Assembly: GCF_000317105.1 (NCBI RefSeq)
Contig: NC_019693.1
Span: 124,001 to 188,000, forward strand
From: Oscillatoria acuminata PCC 6304
GTDB lineage: Bacteria; Cyanobacteriota; Cyanobacteriia; Cyanobacteriales; Laspinemataceae
DNA: 64,000 nucleotides
Reading direction: 5' to 3'
Under the pieces are notes generated by a model, which saw only the letters and a program-made list of their open reading frames with translations, did not search any database and had not been told where the DNA came from. A program made the position numbers and the translations under genes. How positions within the stretch are numbered: position 1 is the stretch's first letter; each line of letters begins with the position of its first letter. Below, one piece after another: positions 1-8,491 of the stretch.

Positions 1-1647
1 GGGATTCTGACTATGACCCTGTTCTAGCCGTTTTAAGGCGTTCATTTTATGATTAATTTGACTTAGTTCCCCAAAGGCTTCAAAGAATAAATAGCCGCTT
101 TCGGGCAACTGATAGTAACCCCCTGCCATCAACTCCAGCAAGTCCGCATCTGGCTTAATTCTCAGCAATCGACGTTCGGTATCCACCGAATCAATTCGCC
201 CTAAAATTCGTCCATCCCGGCCACTTTTTCCCAGGGGAGAACTTTCAAACAGGCGAAGCTGTTCGCTACGGGCTTTATAGGTGCGACTCCAGAATTCCCC
301 TGCTGCTAATTCGGTTTCGTTACTGCCATCAATGGTTGCCTCGCGACTGTCCAATTCAAAGCTAATCCGGCGAGCATCTGCCCCATAATTATGACCGATA
401 AACGGCACACAAAACTGCCGTGATTCAGCAATTCTTTTTTCAATTTCTACATAAACCCGCCATGCCTGAAGTTGTTCCTCTGTGGGGATTAAATCTCCCG
501 AAACCGGCAGTTTTGCCATGCGTTTCAAGGCGGAACGGGGAACGCCCAAATCATACTGATGATCCGGCAGTAACCGCAAACGACAGAGGACCGTGAACCC
601 ATCCCCCCGTCCCCGAGTCATGGGAACAAAATTGACATCAATTAAGCGTAATCCCCCCCGTCCATCGGGACTGACTACGGCTTTTAAAGATAAGGTTTTG
701 TAGCGCTTTTCCAGCAGAGGAATTCCCGGTTCATCCCGATCGCAAGCAAGGGTAAGTTGCCACCGTTCCTCTCCCGCTTCTTTCCCGCTTCCCAGACGGC
801 GCAGGTAAAATGAGTGCGATCGCTGTTCTAACAATTGTGCGAATAACAGTTCCGCCCGATCGCGAGGACTGCGGAAATCCTCATCGCGATCGCTGGGTTT
901 CTCCCCTGCCAGTTCCCGAATCACATTGGCGATCGCCGTTTTGCCAACCAACCGATATCCCCACTTTGCCTCCTCCTGCTTGGCAGCAGATTTCTGGGAG
1001 GGTACTACCGTCGTCACCCACTCCACCCGACTGATAATCTCCGCAGTCACCTGAATCTCACGCTTGTCCCCCTCAGAACATAAATAGACCGACCCTGAGA
1101 GTCGAGTTCCTGCGGGGATTCCCTGGGAATTCACCGCCATTTGCAGCAACTGCAACCCCGGCGACAAATACTGCGATCGCACTTGTAACCAATCCAAATC
1201 CGACACCACCTGACAAGACTCACCCAGTTGCAGTTCCCACCCCTTTTCTACCTGACGATTGGGTTCAATCTCCCCAAACTCCAATCGCCCTGGAACCTCC
1301 CAAATCGCGCCTTCCCACTGGACATTTTCCGCGCTGCCGGTTAATCTCACCTGATGCAAAATCGGCGCGGTATTCGCCTCACCCCTCACCGCCACTGCAC
1401 CCATGTCACCCCCGACAGTTCGGGCGATCGCCAAATTCTCTAAACGCACTCCGGCAACCGTGACTACCACCGCCGGCGCATCCACCGCAAACAACACAGA
1501 ATCACCGCCACTCCCGCGAATCGTTACTGCACGCGCGATCGTAAAGGTTCCCTTGTAATCTCCCGGTTTTAAAGACAGTTCATATCCATCCCGGACAATT
1601 TCCAGTAATTCAGCAAAATTGCTGGGATCTGCTTGAATCGATGACAC
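1..1647 (-). CDS. Probable superfamily-1 (DNA2/NAM7-like) helicase, N-terminal part, truncated by window edge
   Basis: An open frame of 549 codons reads from the minus strand to the left edge with no stop. I chose the GTG at 1647 because AGGAG lies at 1657-1653, five bases upstream; an in-frame GTG at 1653 is the alternative. The first ~100 residues (VTIRGSGG, VTVAGVRLENLAI) look like a right-handed beta-helix stretch. The middle and C-terminal parts (FVPMTRGRGDGFTV, GYYQLPESGYLFFEAFGE, MNALKRLEQGHSQNP) resemble the region that precedes the Walker A motif in large cyanobacterial SF1 AAA helicases, but no P-loop is inside the window. The helicase assignment is therefore inference from the N-terminal half only. 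Codon usage and HIP1 sites look native. Confidence 0.6.
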   Translation of the reverse strand, partial: MSSIQADPSNFAELLEIVRDGYELSLKPGDYKGTFTIARAVTIRGSGGDSVLFAVDAPAVVVTVAGVRLENLAIARTVGGDMGAVAVRGEANTAPILHQVRLTGSAENVQWEGAIWEVPGRLEFGEIEPNRQVEKGWELQLGESCQVVSDLDWLQVRSQYLSPGLQLLQMAVNSQGIPAGTRLSGSVYLCSEGDKREIQVTAEIISRVEWVTTVVPSQKSAAKQEEAKWGYRLVGKTAIANVIRELAGEKPSDRDEDFRSPRDRAELLFAQLLEQRSHSFYLRRLGSGKEAGEERWQLTLACDRDEPGIPLLEKRYKTLSLKAVVSPDGRGGLRLIDVNFVPMTRGRGDGFTVLCRLRLLPDHQYDLGVPRSALKRMAKLPVSGDLIPTEEQLQAWRVYVEIEKRIAESRQFCVPFIGHNYGADARRISFELDSREATIDGSNETELAAGEFWSRTYKARSEQLRLFESSPLGKSGRDGRILGRIDSVDTERRLLRIKPDADLLELMAGGYYQLPESGYLFFEAFGELSQINHKMNALKRLEQGHSQNP

Positions 1648-2013
1648 AATCACTCCTGATTCATTAGTCTGAAAAAACCCGCACCCTTAAAGATTCTATT
1701 CGCTAATCACATTAGGAGGTGCTACCCCCCAAGCAACATTCGACAGACATGAGCATATAAACGTCCCCTTTGAGGAACAAAGTCCATGCTACTACGGCAA
1801 CGGTTTGTTTAGGAATAATCCATTGTTCTTGAGGATGAAAGGTCATGATTCACTCCATAAATTAGGGGAGAAACAGGGTACGGTCCCTAAACCGCCATGA
1901 GTTTTTCTTTGAATAATATTTTAACGGCTTTTGACGGCTTGGGAGTAATTAGGGGGTCTGACCTCCTCTCTGATTCCCTACCAGAATCCTTCAGGGTGGG
2001 GGTTTAGCAGTAG

Positions 2014-2129
2014 CCCTGTCAAGGTGGTAAATTTAATGACCCCAAATCCTTATTTCTTGTAGGGGCGCAATGTGCAGGCCCAAGAGGGCGTATGCAATAC
2101 GCCCCTACAATCTACACACCTTGATAGGG
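2014..2129. mobile_element. MITE-like hairpin element (family with TGTAGGGGCG core)
   Basis: About 116 bp bounded by imperfect inverted ends CCCTGTCAAGGTG and CCCTATCAAGGTG, with a central hairpin whose arms are TTGTAGGGGCG and CGCCCCTACAA. A related, better preserved copy with 16-bp perfect ends is at 30541-30725. The rest of the gap 1654-2146 is AT-rich and I see no gene in it. Confidence 0.7.
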
Positions 2130-2146
2130 TGGGGATTTAGCCGTCG

Positions 2147-4255
2147 TTATTCCCGATTGCCATCCCCCGGAGAATCCCTTTTCTCCCGCTGTTTTATCTG
2201 CCTCTGCGCCCGTTCCTTGCCCTCTTTAGCTGCCCGATAATTGGGTTGATATCGTAACGCCCGATCATAAGCCAAAATCGCCTCTTCATATTGGCCCAAA
2301 GTAGATAAACTATTGCCTTTGCCATACCAAGATTCCGCATGATCCGGCTTCACATAAGCCGCCTCATTATAGGAAGAAACTGCCTCTTGATATCGATTCA
2401 GATTATAAAGGGCATTTCCCCGGTTGTACCAAGCGCGATAGTCTATTTTCTTCAAGTCGATCGCCTGATTATAAGCCTCGATCGCCTGTTCATAGCGGCG
2501 CAACTGGTGCAGCGCCCATCCCAAACTATACCAGGCTTCCTGATAGTTTGTCTGAAGTTTGACCGCCCGTTCATAGGATTTAGCGGCTTCAGAAGCGTCA
2601 TTTAACTGCATCAAGGCATTGCCGCGACTATACCAGGCTTCCGCATAATTCGGCTGAAATCGCACGGCTTTATCATAAGATTCTACTGCCTCTTTGGCTT
2701 GATTTAATTGCATCAAAACATTCCCACGATTATACCATCCCACAGCATAATCAAACTGATATTCTACGGATTTATCATAAGATTTTAAGGCGGCTTCATA
2801 ATCTTTCAATTGATGAAACGCCCATCCCCGGGCATACCAGGCTTCTGATGATTCCGGTTGAAATTCTAGGGCTTGATCATAGGCGGCGATCGCCTCTTCA
2901 TACCGCTGCAAACTCAGCAAGGTATTACCCTTGCCATTCCAGGCTTCAGCGGATTCTGGAACCAGTTCTATAGCTTTCTCAAAACTGGCGATCGCCCCAT
3001 CATACCGCTGCAATCGATTTAAGACATCCCCACGGCGAATCCAAGCATCCAGATATTCGGGATTGAGTTGAATGGCGCGATCGTAAGCATCCATCGCCGC
3101 TTCATTCTGATTTAATCGAGAGAGGGTATCCCCTTTTTCTTTCCAGGCTTCTACATAATCCGCCTTAATTTCAATAGCATTTTCATAGCGTTTTAATGCC
3201 TCTTCATACCGGCTTAAATGATATAGCGTATGCCCTTGATGATATAACTCACTGGCATTGACCGATTTGATTTTATTCCAAACAAAAACCGACCCCGCAA
3301 TCATTCCCATCCCAATTATGCCGCAGGAAATCACCCCTAAAACCCATTGAGGTTTAGAAACCTTAAAGCGTGGTTGAGGCAGTGGCGTCACCCCAGGAAC
3401 CGAAACAGTCATCATCGTGGGCTTTTCTAAATCTGCGATCGCCTCTAACGCCTCCGTTGCCGAACCATACCGTTCCCGGAAATCGTATCGGACCATCCGT
3501 TCTAATACCTTGAGAAATTCCGGACTCACCGTCACCAATTCCGCGACTTTGATTTCTTCCGTCTCTGGATCTTTGGGAAATTCATGAGGTAATAAACCCG
3601 AAAGCGCTTGCAAGGCAACAATTCCCACCGCATAGATATCACTACTCGGTTTAGGAAATCCAGTCGCTTGTTCACTAGGTAAATAACCGGGCGTGCCAAT
3701 ACAAACACTAAATCCCGGTTTTCCATTGGGATTCAGCAGTTCGGTGGTAATTTGTTTAACTGCCCCAAAATCAATTAAAACTAATTTTTTATCGGAATTT
3801 CTACGGAGAATATTCCGAGGATTAATATCCCGATGAATGACATTTTTACTTTGAACAAATTGTAAAACTTCTAACAGTTCTCGGAGTAAGTCTAGCGTAA
3901 CTTTCTCATCCAGCTTTTCCCCAGGCGTCAATTCCTGACTGAGGTCCTGACCCTCGATATACTCCTGAACCAGATAGAATTCTTGGTTTTCTTCAAAATA
4001 GGCGAACAATTTGGGAATGCGATCGTGACTTCCCAACTCATGCAGGGATTCCGCCTCAGTATCGAATAACCGTCTGGCAACTTGCAGGGTGTTCGGATCC
4101 GTGGACTGGGGCTGCAACTGCTTGACCACACAAGGGGCAGTCCCGGGAAGGTGGCAATCCTGCGCCAGAAAAGTCGCCCCAAACCCCCCGCTTCCCAAGG
4201 AGTTGACAATCTTGTAACGTCCACCGAGAGTTGTTCCGAGCATGATTCCGAGCAT
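2147..4255 (-). CDS. Ser/Thr protein kinase with TM helix and C-terminal TPR repeats
   Basis: Membrane-tethered signalling kinase of 702 residues. An N-terminal Hanks-type kinase domain (about 13-280) has the glycine loop GSGGFG, VVKQL lysine, catalytic HRDINPRN and DFG. One transmembrane helix follows (WVLGVISCGIIGMGMIAG), then ten TPR repeats of 34 residues to the C-terminus. This architecture is common in cyanobacteria, where the TPR array probably binds partner proteins. The start region carries a 12-bp tandem duplication that gives two in-frame ATGs (4255 and 4243; MLGIMLGTTLGGRYK); the second gives the usual N-terminus of the family. Substrate unknown. Confidence 0.9.
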   Translation of the reverse strand: MLGIMLGTTLGGRYKIVNSLGSGGFGATFLAQDCHLPGTAPCVVKQLQPQSTDPNTLQVARRLFDTEAESLHELGSHDRIPKLFAYFEENQEFYLVQEYIEGQDLSQELTPGEKLDEKVTLDLLRELLEVLQFVQSKNVIHRDINPRNILRRNSDKKLVLIDFGAVKQITTELLNPNGKPGFSVCIGTPGYLPSEQATGFPKPSSDIYAVGIVALQALSGLLPHEFPKDPETEEIKVAELVTVSPEFLKVLERMVRYDFRERYGSATEALEAIADLEKPTMMTVSVPGVTPLPQPRFKVSKPQWVLGVISCGIIGMGMIAGSVFVWNKIKSVNASELYHQGHTLYHLSRYEEALKRYENAIEIKADYVEAWKEKGDTLSRLNQNEAAMDAYDRAIQLNPEYLDAWIRRGDVLNRLQRYDGAIASFEKAIELVPESAEAWNGKGNTLLSLQRYEEAIAAYDQALEFQPESSEAWYARGWAFHQLKDYEAALKSYDKSVEYQFDYAVGWYNRGNVLMQLNQAKEAVESYDKAVRFQPNYAEAWYSRGNALMQLNDASEAAKSYERAVKLQTNYQEAWYSLGWALHQLRRYEQAIEAYNQAIDLKKIDYRAWYNRGNALYNLNRYQEAVSSYNEAAYVKPDHAESWYGKGNSLSTLGQYEEAILAYDRALRYQPNYRAAKEGKERAQRQIKQREKRDSPGDGNRE

Positions 4256-4431
4256 GATTCGTTACCGCGAGGGTAGAAACGGGCTATTCAAGCATTTGAC
4301 CCATTTTGCCATAGGTCAAACAAATCAGCAACCCGGGACCTCGGAGGGAGAGTGGAGGGATTTAGAGGGGGGGATTGGTTTGGGAATTGCTGCCGAAAAT
4401 TTGGGCGATTTCCTTTCTGTCAGCTTTATAA

Positions 4432-4733
4432 CCCACATTCCACCCGTTGAATCAAATAAGTAAATAATATTTCTTGCAGGGGACTCCTAGAAACGGAAGT
4501 ATCCAGGGGCGCTCATCAGTTAAATCAGGAATTTGCTCGCACTCCATCAAGAATAAGTAGATGAATGGATTAATAACATTGAAAGCCCCATTTTATAGGT
4601 AGATTGTTGGTGGTTTTACCTGATTTATTCTTAATCGCTTGGTGGTGGGGTCAGGGCCTCTTTTGTTGTTTATTGACCTATCTTCCACACTAACAAAGAG
4701 AACCCCCTACCATTCCTAGGGTTTCTAGCCTTA
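4432..4733 (-). pseudogene. Remnant of IS1634-like transposase 3' end
   Basis: About 300 bp that align, with many changes, to the 3' end and terminal inverted repeat of the IS at 47015-48705: CCCACATTCC near 4432, a shared TAAATAATATTTCT stretch, ACTCCATCAA, and the ACACTAACAAA...CCTAGGGTTTCT end. Reading frame is broken and the other IS end is missing. It sits directly upstream of the ietAS operon. The rest of the gap 4256-4864 holds the palindrome at 4760-4785 and nothing else I recognise. Confidence 0.75.
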
Positions 4734-4759
4734 AAATACTCGAGTTCAATGGTTTATTA

Positions 4760-4785
4760 CATTTTGTTAACCAGTTAACAAAATG
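4760..4785. promoter_or_regulatory. Perfect 26-bp palindrome upstream of ietA, putative operator
   Basis: Two perfect 12-bp arms (CATTTTGTTAAC and its complement) separated by CA, ending 79 bp before the ietA ATG. No T-run follows, so it looks more like a binding site for a dimeric protein than a terminator. The binding protein is unknown. Confidence 0.55.
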
Positions 4786-4864
4786 ATTTTAAAACCAAGT
4801 TAAAATAGGTGGGTAGTAACAGCAACAACAACTGGGTGCTGTTTGGGGAGAGGATAGCTGATTT

Positions 4865-5869
4865 ATGTCTACTGCTCGTCAAATCATAGCGCTTTTAAAA
4901 AGCCATATAGAAGGCGAAGAGCAGCAGTTTTATTCTGCGGCGCTCCAAATTGCTGCATCGGAAGCAAGGCAGGGACATGGCAAGCTGGCGTTAGAAATCC
5001 GGGACTTGATTAATGAAGCGAAAAACCGGAAGTCTGCGATCGCGCCTAAACCGGGTATCGTGCCCTTAGTTCAACCCAAAGGTGAACTCGGGAATTTAGT
5101 ATCCGTGCGCTATCCCGATACTAAACTTAGGGATATGGTCCTTTCCCCAGAATTAGAATTTAGACTCAACCGGATTATTACGGAACAGAAACAGCGTAAT
5201 CGTTTACAAGAATATAATTTATCACCCCGGCGCAAGATTCTCTTAGTGGGTCCCCCCGGTTCGGGTAAAACCATGACTGCTGCTGCTTTAGGGGGTGAAT
5301 TGCAATTGCCTCTGTTTACGGCAATCTATAGTAGTCTGATGGGTAAATTCATGGGAGAAACCGCCAGTAGACTGCAGCTGATTTTTGATGCCATGTCTGC
5401 CACAAGGGGGGTGTATTTTTTTGATGAATTTGATGCCATTGGTACCCAGCGCAACAGTGCCAACGATGTTGGAGAAATTCGGCGCATTTTAAATTCTTTT
5501 TTGCTATTTATAGAAAATGACCCCAGTGAGAGTTTAATTATCGCTGCAACTAATCATCCCAATTTACTCGATGAAGCCTTGTTTCGTCGGTTTGATGATG
5601 TAATTGAATATAGCTTTCCCAGTCCATCCATGATTCAGAGTATTTTAGAAACTCGACTGGTCTTGTTTGACCTGGAATGGGAAGATTGGTCGGAAATTTT
5701 GACCAGCGCAGAAAACCTGAGTTTAGCCGATATCGTTCGGGCCGCAGATGAAGCTGCAAAACAAGCGATTTTGTCCCATACGGAGAAAATTGACCGAGAA
5801 CATTTACTTTATGCTATCTTAGATAGAAAAAATATAACTCGTACCCCTTTGTTGAACGCATCTTCATAG
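4865..5869 (+). CDS. ietA: AAA family ATPase, IetA-like (ietAS system)
   Basis: AAA+ ATPase of 334 residues, first gene of a two-gene operon. Visible motifs: Walker A GPPGSGKT (129-136), Walker B FFDEFD (185-190), sensor-1 asparagine in ATNHPN (230), arginine finger pair in LFRRFDD (241-242). The N-terminal ~100 residues are helical and probably contact the partner. Its stop is one base before the start of a subtilase gene. This pairing matches ietAS, first described as a plasmid toxin-antitoxin/incompatibility module in Agrobacterium and later shown to give phage defence; there the ATPase restrains or controls the protease. ATG at 4865 is preceded by GAGAGGA at ten bases. The role here is inferred from family and gene order. 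Confidence 0.85.
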   Translation: MSTARQIIALLKSHIEGEEQQFYSAALQIAASEARQGHGKLALEIRDLINEAKNRKSAIAPKPGIVPLVQPKGELGNLVSVRYPDTKLRDMVLSPELEFRLNRIITEQKQRNRLQEYNLSPRRKILLVGPPGSGKTMTAAALGGELQLPLFTAIYSSLMGKFMGETASRLQLIFDAMSATRGVYFFDEFDAIGTQRNSANDVGEIRRILNSFLLFIENDPSESLIIAATNHPNLLDEALFRRFDDVIEYSFPSPSMIQSILETRLVLFDLEWEDWSEILTSAENLSLADIVRAADEAAKQAILSHTEKIDREHLLYAILDRKNITRTPLLNASS

Positions 5870-5870
5870 C

Positions 5871-8351
5871 ATGGCTAAAAAATCTCGGGACTTTCCTCAT
5901 CTTTATGTGGAGGGAACAGGAAAAAGTGAATCCTACAAATCTTCAGGACGGGGTTCCTCGGGAGATCCTCCTGAGCGAGATAGAAAGGCTCATGCTCAAT
6001 TTTTAGAGGAGGCGATCGGTAGGGCCCTTGAAAAAGCTGAACGGCAACTCAAATCGAGAGATCCTCAGATCCCAACGGAACCCCCAGGTTTTTACCTAGA
6101 ATTTCAAATTAAGGCAGAAGAAACCACAGCGTTAAAGTCTCTGGAAAACCGTTCCAAAAAGATTGAACTGGTTGCCGTTAGTCAGCTAGACGAACCCGCA
6201 GGTATGGTTAAAGCTACCGTATTTGTTCCCAAGTCTGCCACTGATTACTTTTTAAAAAAGATTCAAGAGTATCGAGATAAAGATACCGATAAAAATAAAC
6301 CGAAAAATCAAGCACTTATTGCCCGACTAGAAGGGGTAGATATTGGAACCGTTCAATCCTTGTTTACCGATGCACCTGCTCTATTCCCCCCAAATAACCA
6401 AGAAGTTTGGTGGGAGGTTTGGCTCCGTAAAGGCCGAAAAGAAGCGTTTAATTCTCTCACGGCCAATCTCAACCTCAGAACCAAACCTGATGAGCTTTCT
6501 TTTCCAGAACATGACATTGTTTTAGCACTGTGCAATCTCGAAGCGATGGCGCGAGTGATTAAGCACTCTGATGCGGTTGCCGAATTACGGATTGCTAAGG
6601 ATACTCCCTCGTTTTTTCTGGAGATGAAAGGACGAGAACAAGAGGAATGGGTTCAGGATTTCGCGAACCGCCTGGTTGCATCGGGGAAACAGGCGGTTTC
6701 AATCTGCCTGTTGGACAGTGGTGTAATGCAACGCCACCCACTGTTAACTCCAGGACTCGATCCACAGGATATGCACACTGTCAACGAGAATTGGGGGGTG
6801 AATGACAGTGCGACTTGGAAGGGTCATGGTACGGCAATGGCGGGTTTATGCTTGTATGCTGAATCCCTCATGGATTTTCTAGCTACATCGGACTCGGTGA
6901 AACTATTGCACCGTCTGGAGTCCGTTAAAATTCTCCCCAATTCAGGAAAAAATGACCCGGCTCTTTACGGTGCAATCACTGGACAAGGGGTTTCTTTGCC
7001 TGAAATTCTATTCCCCGATCGCCCTCGACTATTTTGTATGGCAGTCACGAGTAATACCCAATCCAATAATAGAGGAACCCCAACATCATGGTCCGCTGCA
7101 GTGGATCAACTCTGCTTCAACGATGGTGAATTCCGGCGACTTATCATTATTTCTGCGGGGAATATTCGTGAAGATATTAATGGAGCAGATTACCTGACTA
7201 TTAATGAGCTTGAACCCATAGAAAATCCTGGACAAGCCTGGAACGCTTTAATTATCGGGGCCTATACGGAAAAAGTCAATATTATCGATGCTAACTATGT
7301 GGGTTGGAAACCCTTAGCACCGGGAGGAGAACTCTGTCCTCGAAGTCGCACTTCTGCTTCGTGGGACCGCCACTGGCCAATTCGTCCAGATGTCGTATTT
7401 GAAGGGGGAAATATGGCTTGGGATGGACAGAATCCAGCCGAGTCTATTAACGACCTTGGCCTGCTGACCACTCATTATCGTCCTAATTTCAGAATGTTGG
7501 ACTATATCAGTGATACCAGTTCTGCAACGGCTCTTGCCAGCTATATGGCCGCACAGATTATGTCAAAATATCCGGATTTTTATCCAGAAACAGTACGCGG
7601 ATTAATTGTCCATTCCGCTGAATGGACTTCAGCGATGCAGGCTCATTTTATAGCAGCATCTTCCAAACGAAACAGGGGTAATTTATTAAGACGTTATGGA
7701 TATGGTGTTCCCGATTTAACCCGAGCGATTAAAAGTGCAAAGAACGATTTAACTTTGATTATTCAAGATAAAATTCAGCCGTTTCATGTCGAAAAAAGCC
7801 ATGTGGCGATGAAAGAAATGAAACTTCATAAACTCCCCTTGCCCACAGATATATTAGAAGGACTTGGGGAGGCAACAATCGAGCTAAAAATTACCCTATC
7901 CTATTTTATAGAACCCAATCCTGGAGAACGGGGATGGGCCTATCGCCACCGCTATCCGTCTCATGGATTACGCTTCCAGGTTAAAGATTCTCTGGAAACC
8001 GATGAGATGTTTAGAAAACGAATCAATTTAGCAGCTAGAGAAAATGAGGAGGATTTTAGCTGGAACAGGCAGTCTGATAATAACAAGTGGTTTCTGGGAC
8101 CTAATGCCAGAGATTTCGGTTCCATTCATTCTGATATTTGGCAGGGTACGGCAGTAGAGTTAGCAGCAAAAGATACGATCGCTATCTATCCAGTCGGAGG
8201 ATGGTGGAAAGAGAAGAAATATTTGGATCGTTACAATGAGATCTCCTACTATTCCTTACTGGTTTCTATTCGAGTACCGGAAGTAGAAGTAGACATTTAC
8301 ACGCCTATTTCCAATTTAGTAAGCATGACGGTTCCTCTGGATAATCTCTAA
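5871..8351 (+). CDS. ietS: Subtilase (S8) protease, IetS-like (ietAS system)
   Basis: Serine protease of 826 residues, predicted effector/toxin partner of the upstream AAA ATPase. Catalytic residues are visible: Asp282 (LLDSG), His319 (KGHGTAMAG), oxyanion Asn431 (IISAGN) and Ser550 (DTSSATA, replacing the usual GTSxA). The ~270-residue N-terminal region is not protease and probably mediates regulation; a ~270-residue C-terminal beta-rich region follows the catalytic Ser. There is no signal peptide or TM segment, so the enzyme should act in the cytoplasm, as expected for an immunity effector rather than a secreted subtilisin. All catalytic residues are intact, so the gene looks functional. 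Confidence 0.88.
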   Translation: MAKKSRDFPHLYVEGTGKSESYKSSGRGSSGDPPERDRKAHAQFLEEAIGRALEKAERQLKSRDPQIPTEPPGFYLEFQIKAEETTALKSLENRSKKIELVAVSQLDEPAGMVKATVFVPKSATDYFLKKIQEYRDKDTDKNKPKNQALIARLEGVDIGTVQSLFTDAPALFPPNNQEVWWEVWLRKGRKEAFNSLTANLNLRTKPDELSFPEHDIVLALCNLEAMARVIKHSDAVAELRIAKDTPSFFLEMKGREQEEWVQDFANRLVASGKQAVSICLLDSGVMQRHPLLTPGLDPQDMHTVNENWGVNDSATWKGHGTAMAGLCLYAESLMDFLATSDSVKLLHRLESVKILPNSGKNDPALYGAITGQGVSLPEILFPDRPRLFCMAVTSNTQSNNRGTPTSWSAAVDQLCFNDGEFRRLIIISAGNIREDINGADYLTINELEPIENPGQAWNALIIGAYTEKVNIIDANYVGWKPLAPGGELCPRSRTSASWDRHWPIRPDVVFEGGNMAWDGQNPAESINDLGLLTTHYRPNFRMLDYISDTSSATALASYMAAQIMSKYPDFYPETVRGLIVHSAEWTSAMQAHFIAASSKRNRGNLLRRYGYGVPDLTRAIKSAKNDLTLIIQDKIQPFHVEKSHVAMKEMKLHKLPLPTDILEGLGEATIELKITLSYFIEPNPGERGWAYRHRYPSHGLRFQVKDSLETDEMFRKRINLAARENEEDFSWNRQSDNNKWFLGPNARDFGSIHSDIWQGTAVELAAKDTIAIYPVGGWWKEKKYLDRYNEISYYSLLVSIRVPEVEVDIYTPISNLVSMTVPLDNL

Positions 8352-8390
8352 CGGACGAACATTGCAGAACCACTGAAGTCATGACAAGTC

Positions 8391-8490
8391 TATAAAAACC
8401 CGCACCCTTCAGGGTGCGGGTTTTTATTCTTAGCCCGCGCAGGCGGGCTTCGTCCGTATAGCCCCACCCTTCAGGGTGCGGGGTTTTAAA
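8391..8490. repeat. Hairpin repeat, likely bidirectional terminator between convergent genes
   Basis: Contains AAAACCCGCACCCTT / AGGGTGCGGGTTTTT, a strong stem with flanking A and T runs, then the GCCCGCGCAGGCGGGC motif and a second AGGGTGCGGGG stem half. Same internal modules as the 125-bp MITE at 10303-10426 but without its outer ends. It lies between ietS and the convergent M48 gene and could terminate both. Confidence 0.65.
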
Positions 8491-8491
8491 T

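Noticed and set aside
810-1034. Small plus-strand frame within the first 1.65 kb
   Set aside because: Lies inside the long minus-strand frame of the probable helicase, which has consistent codon use and a ribosome binding site.
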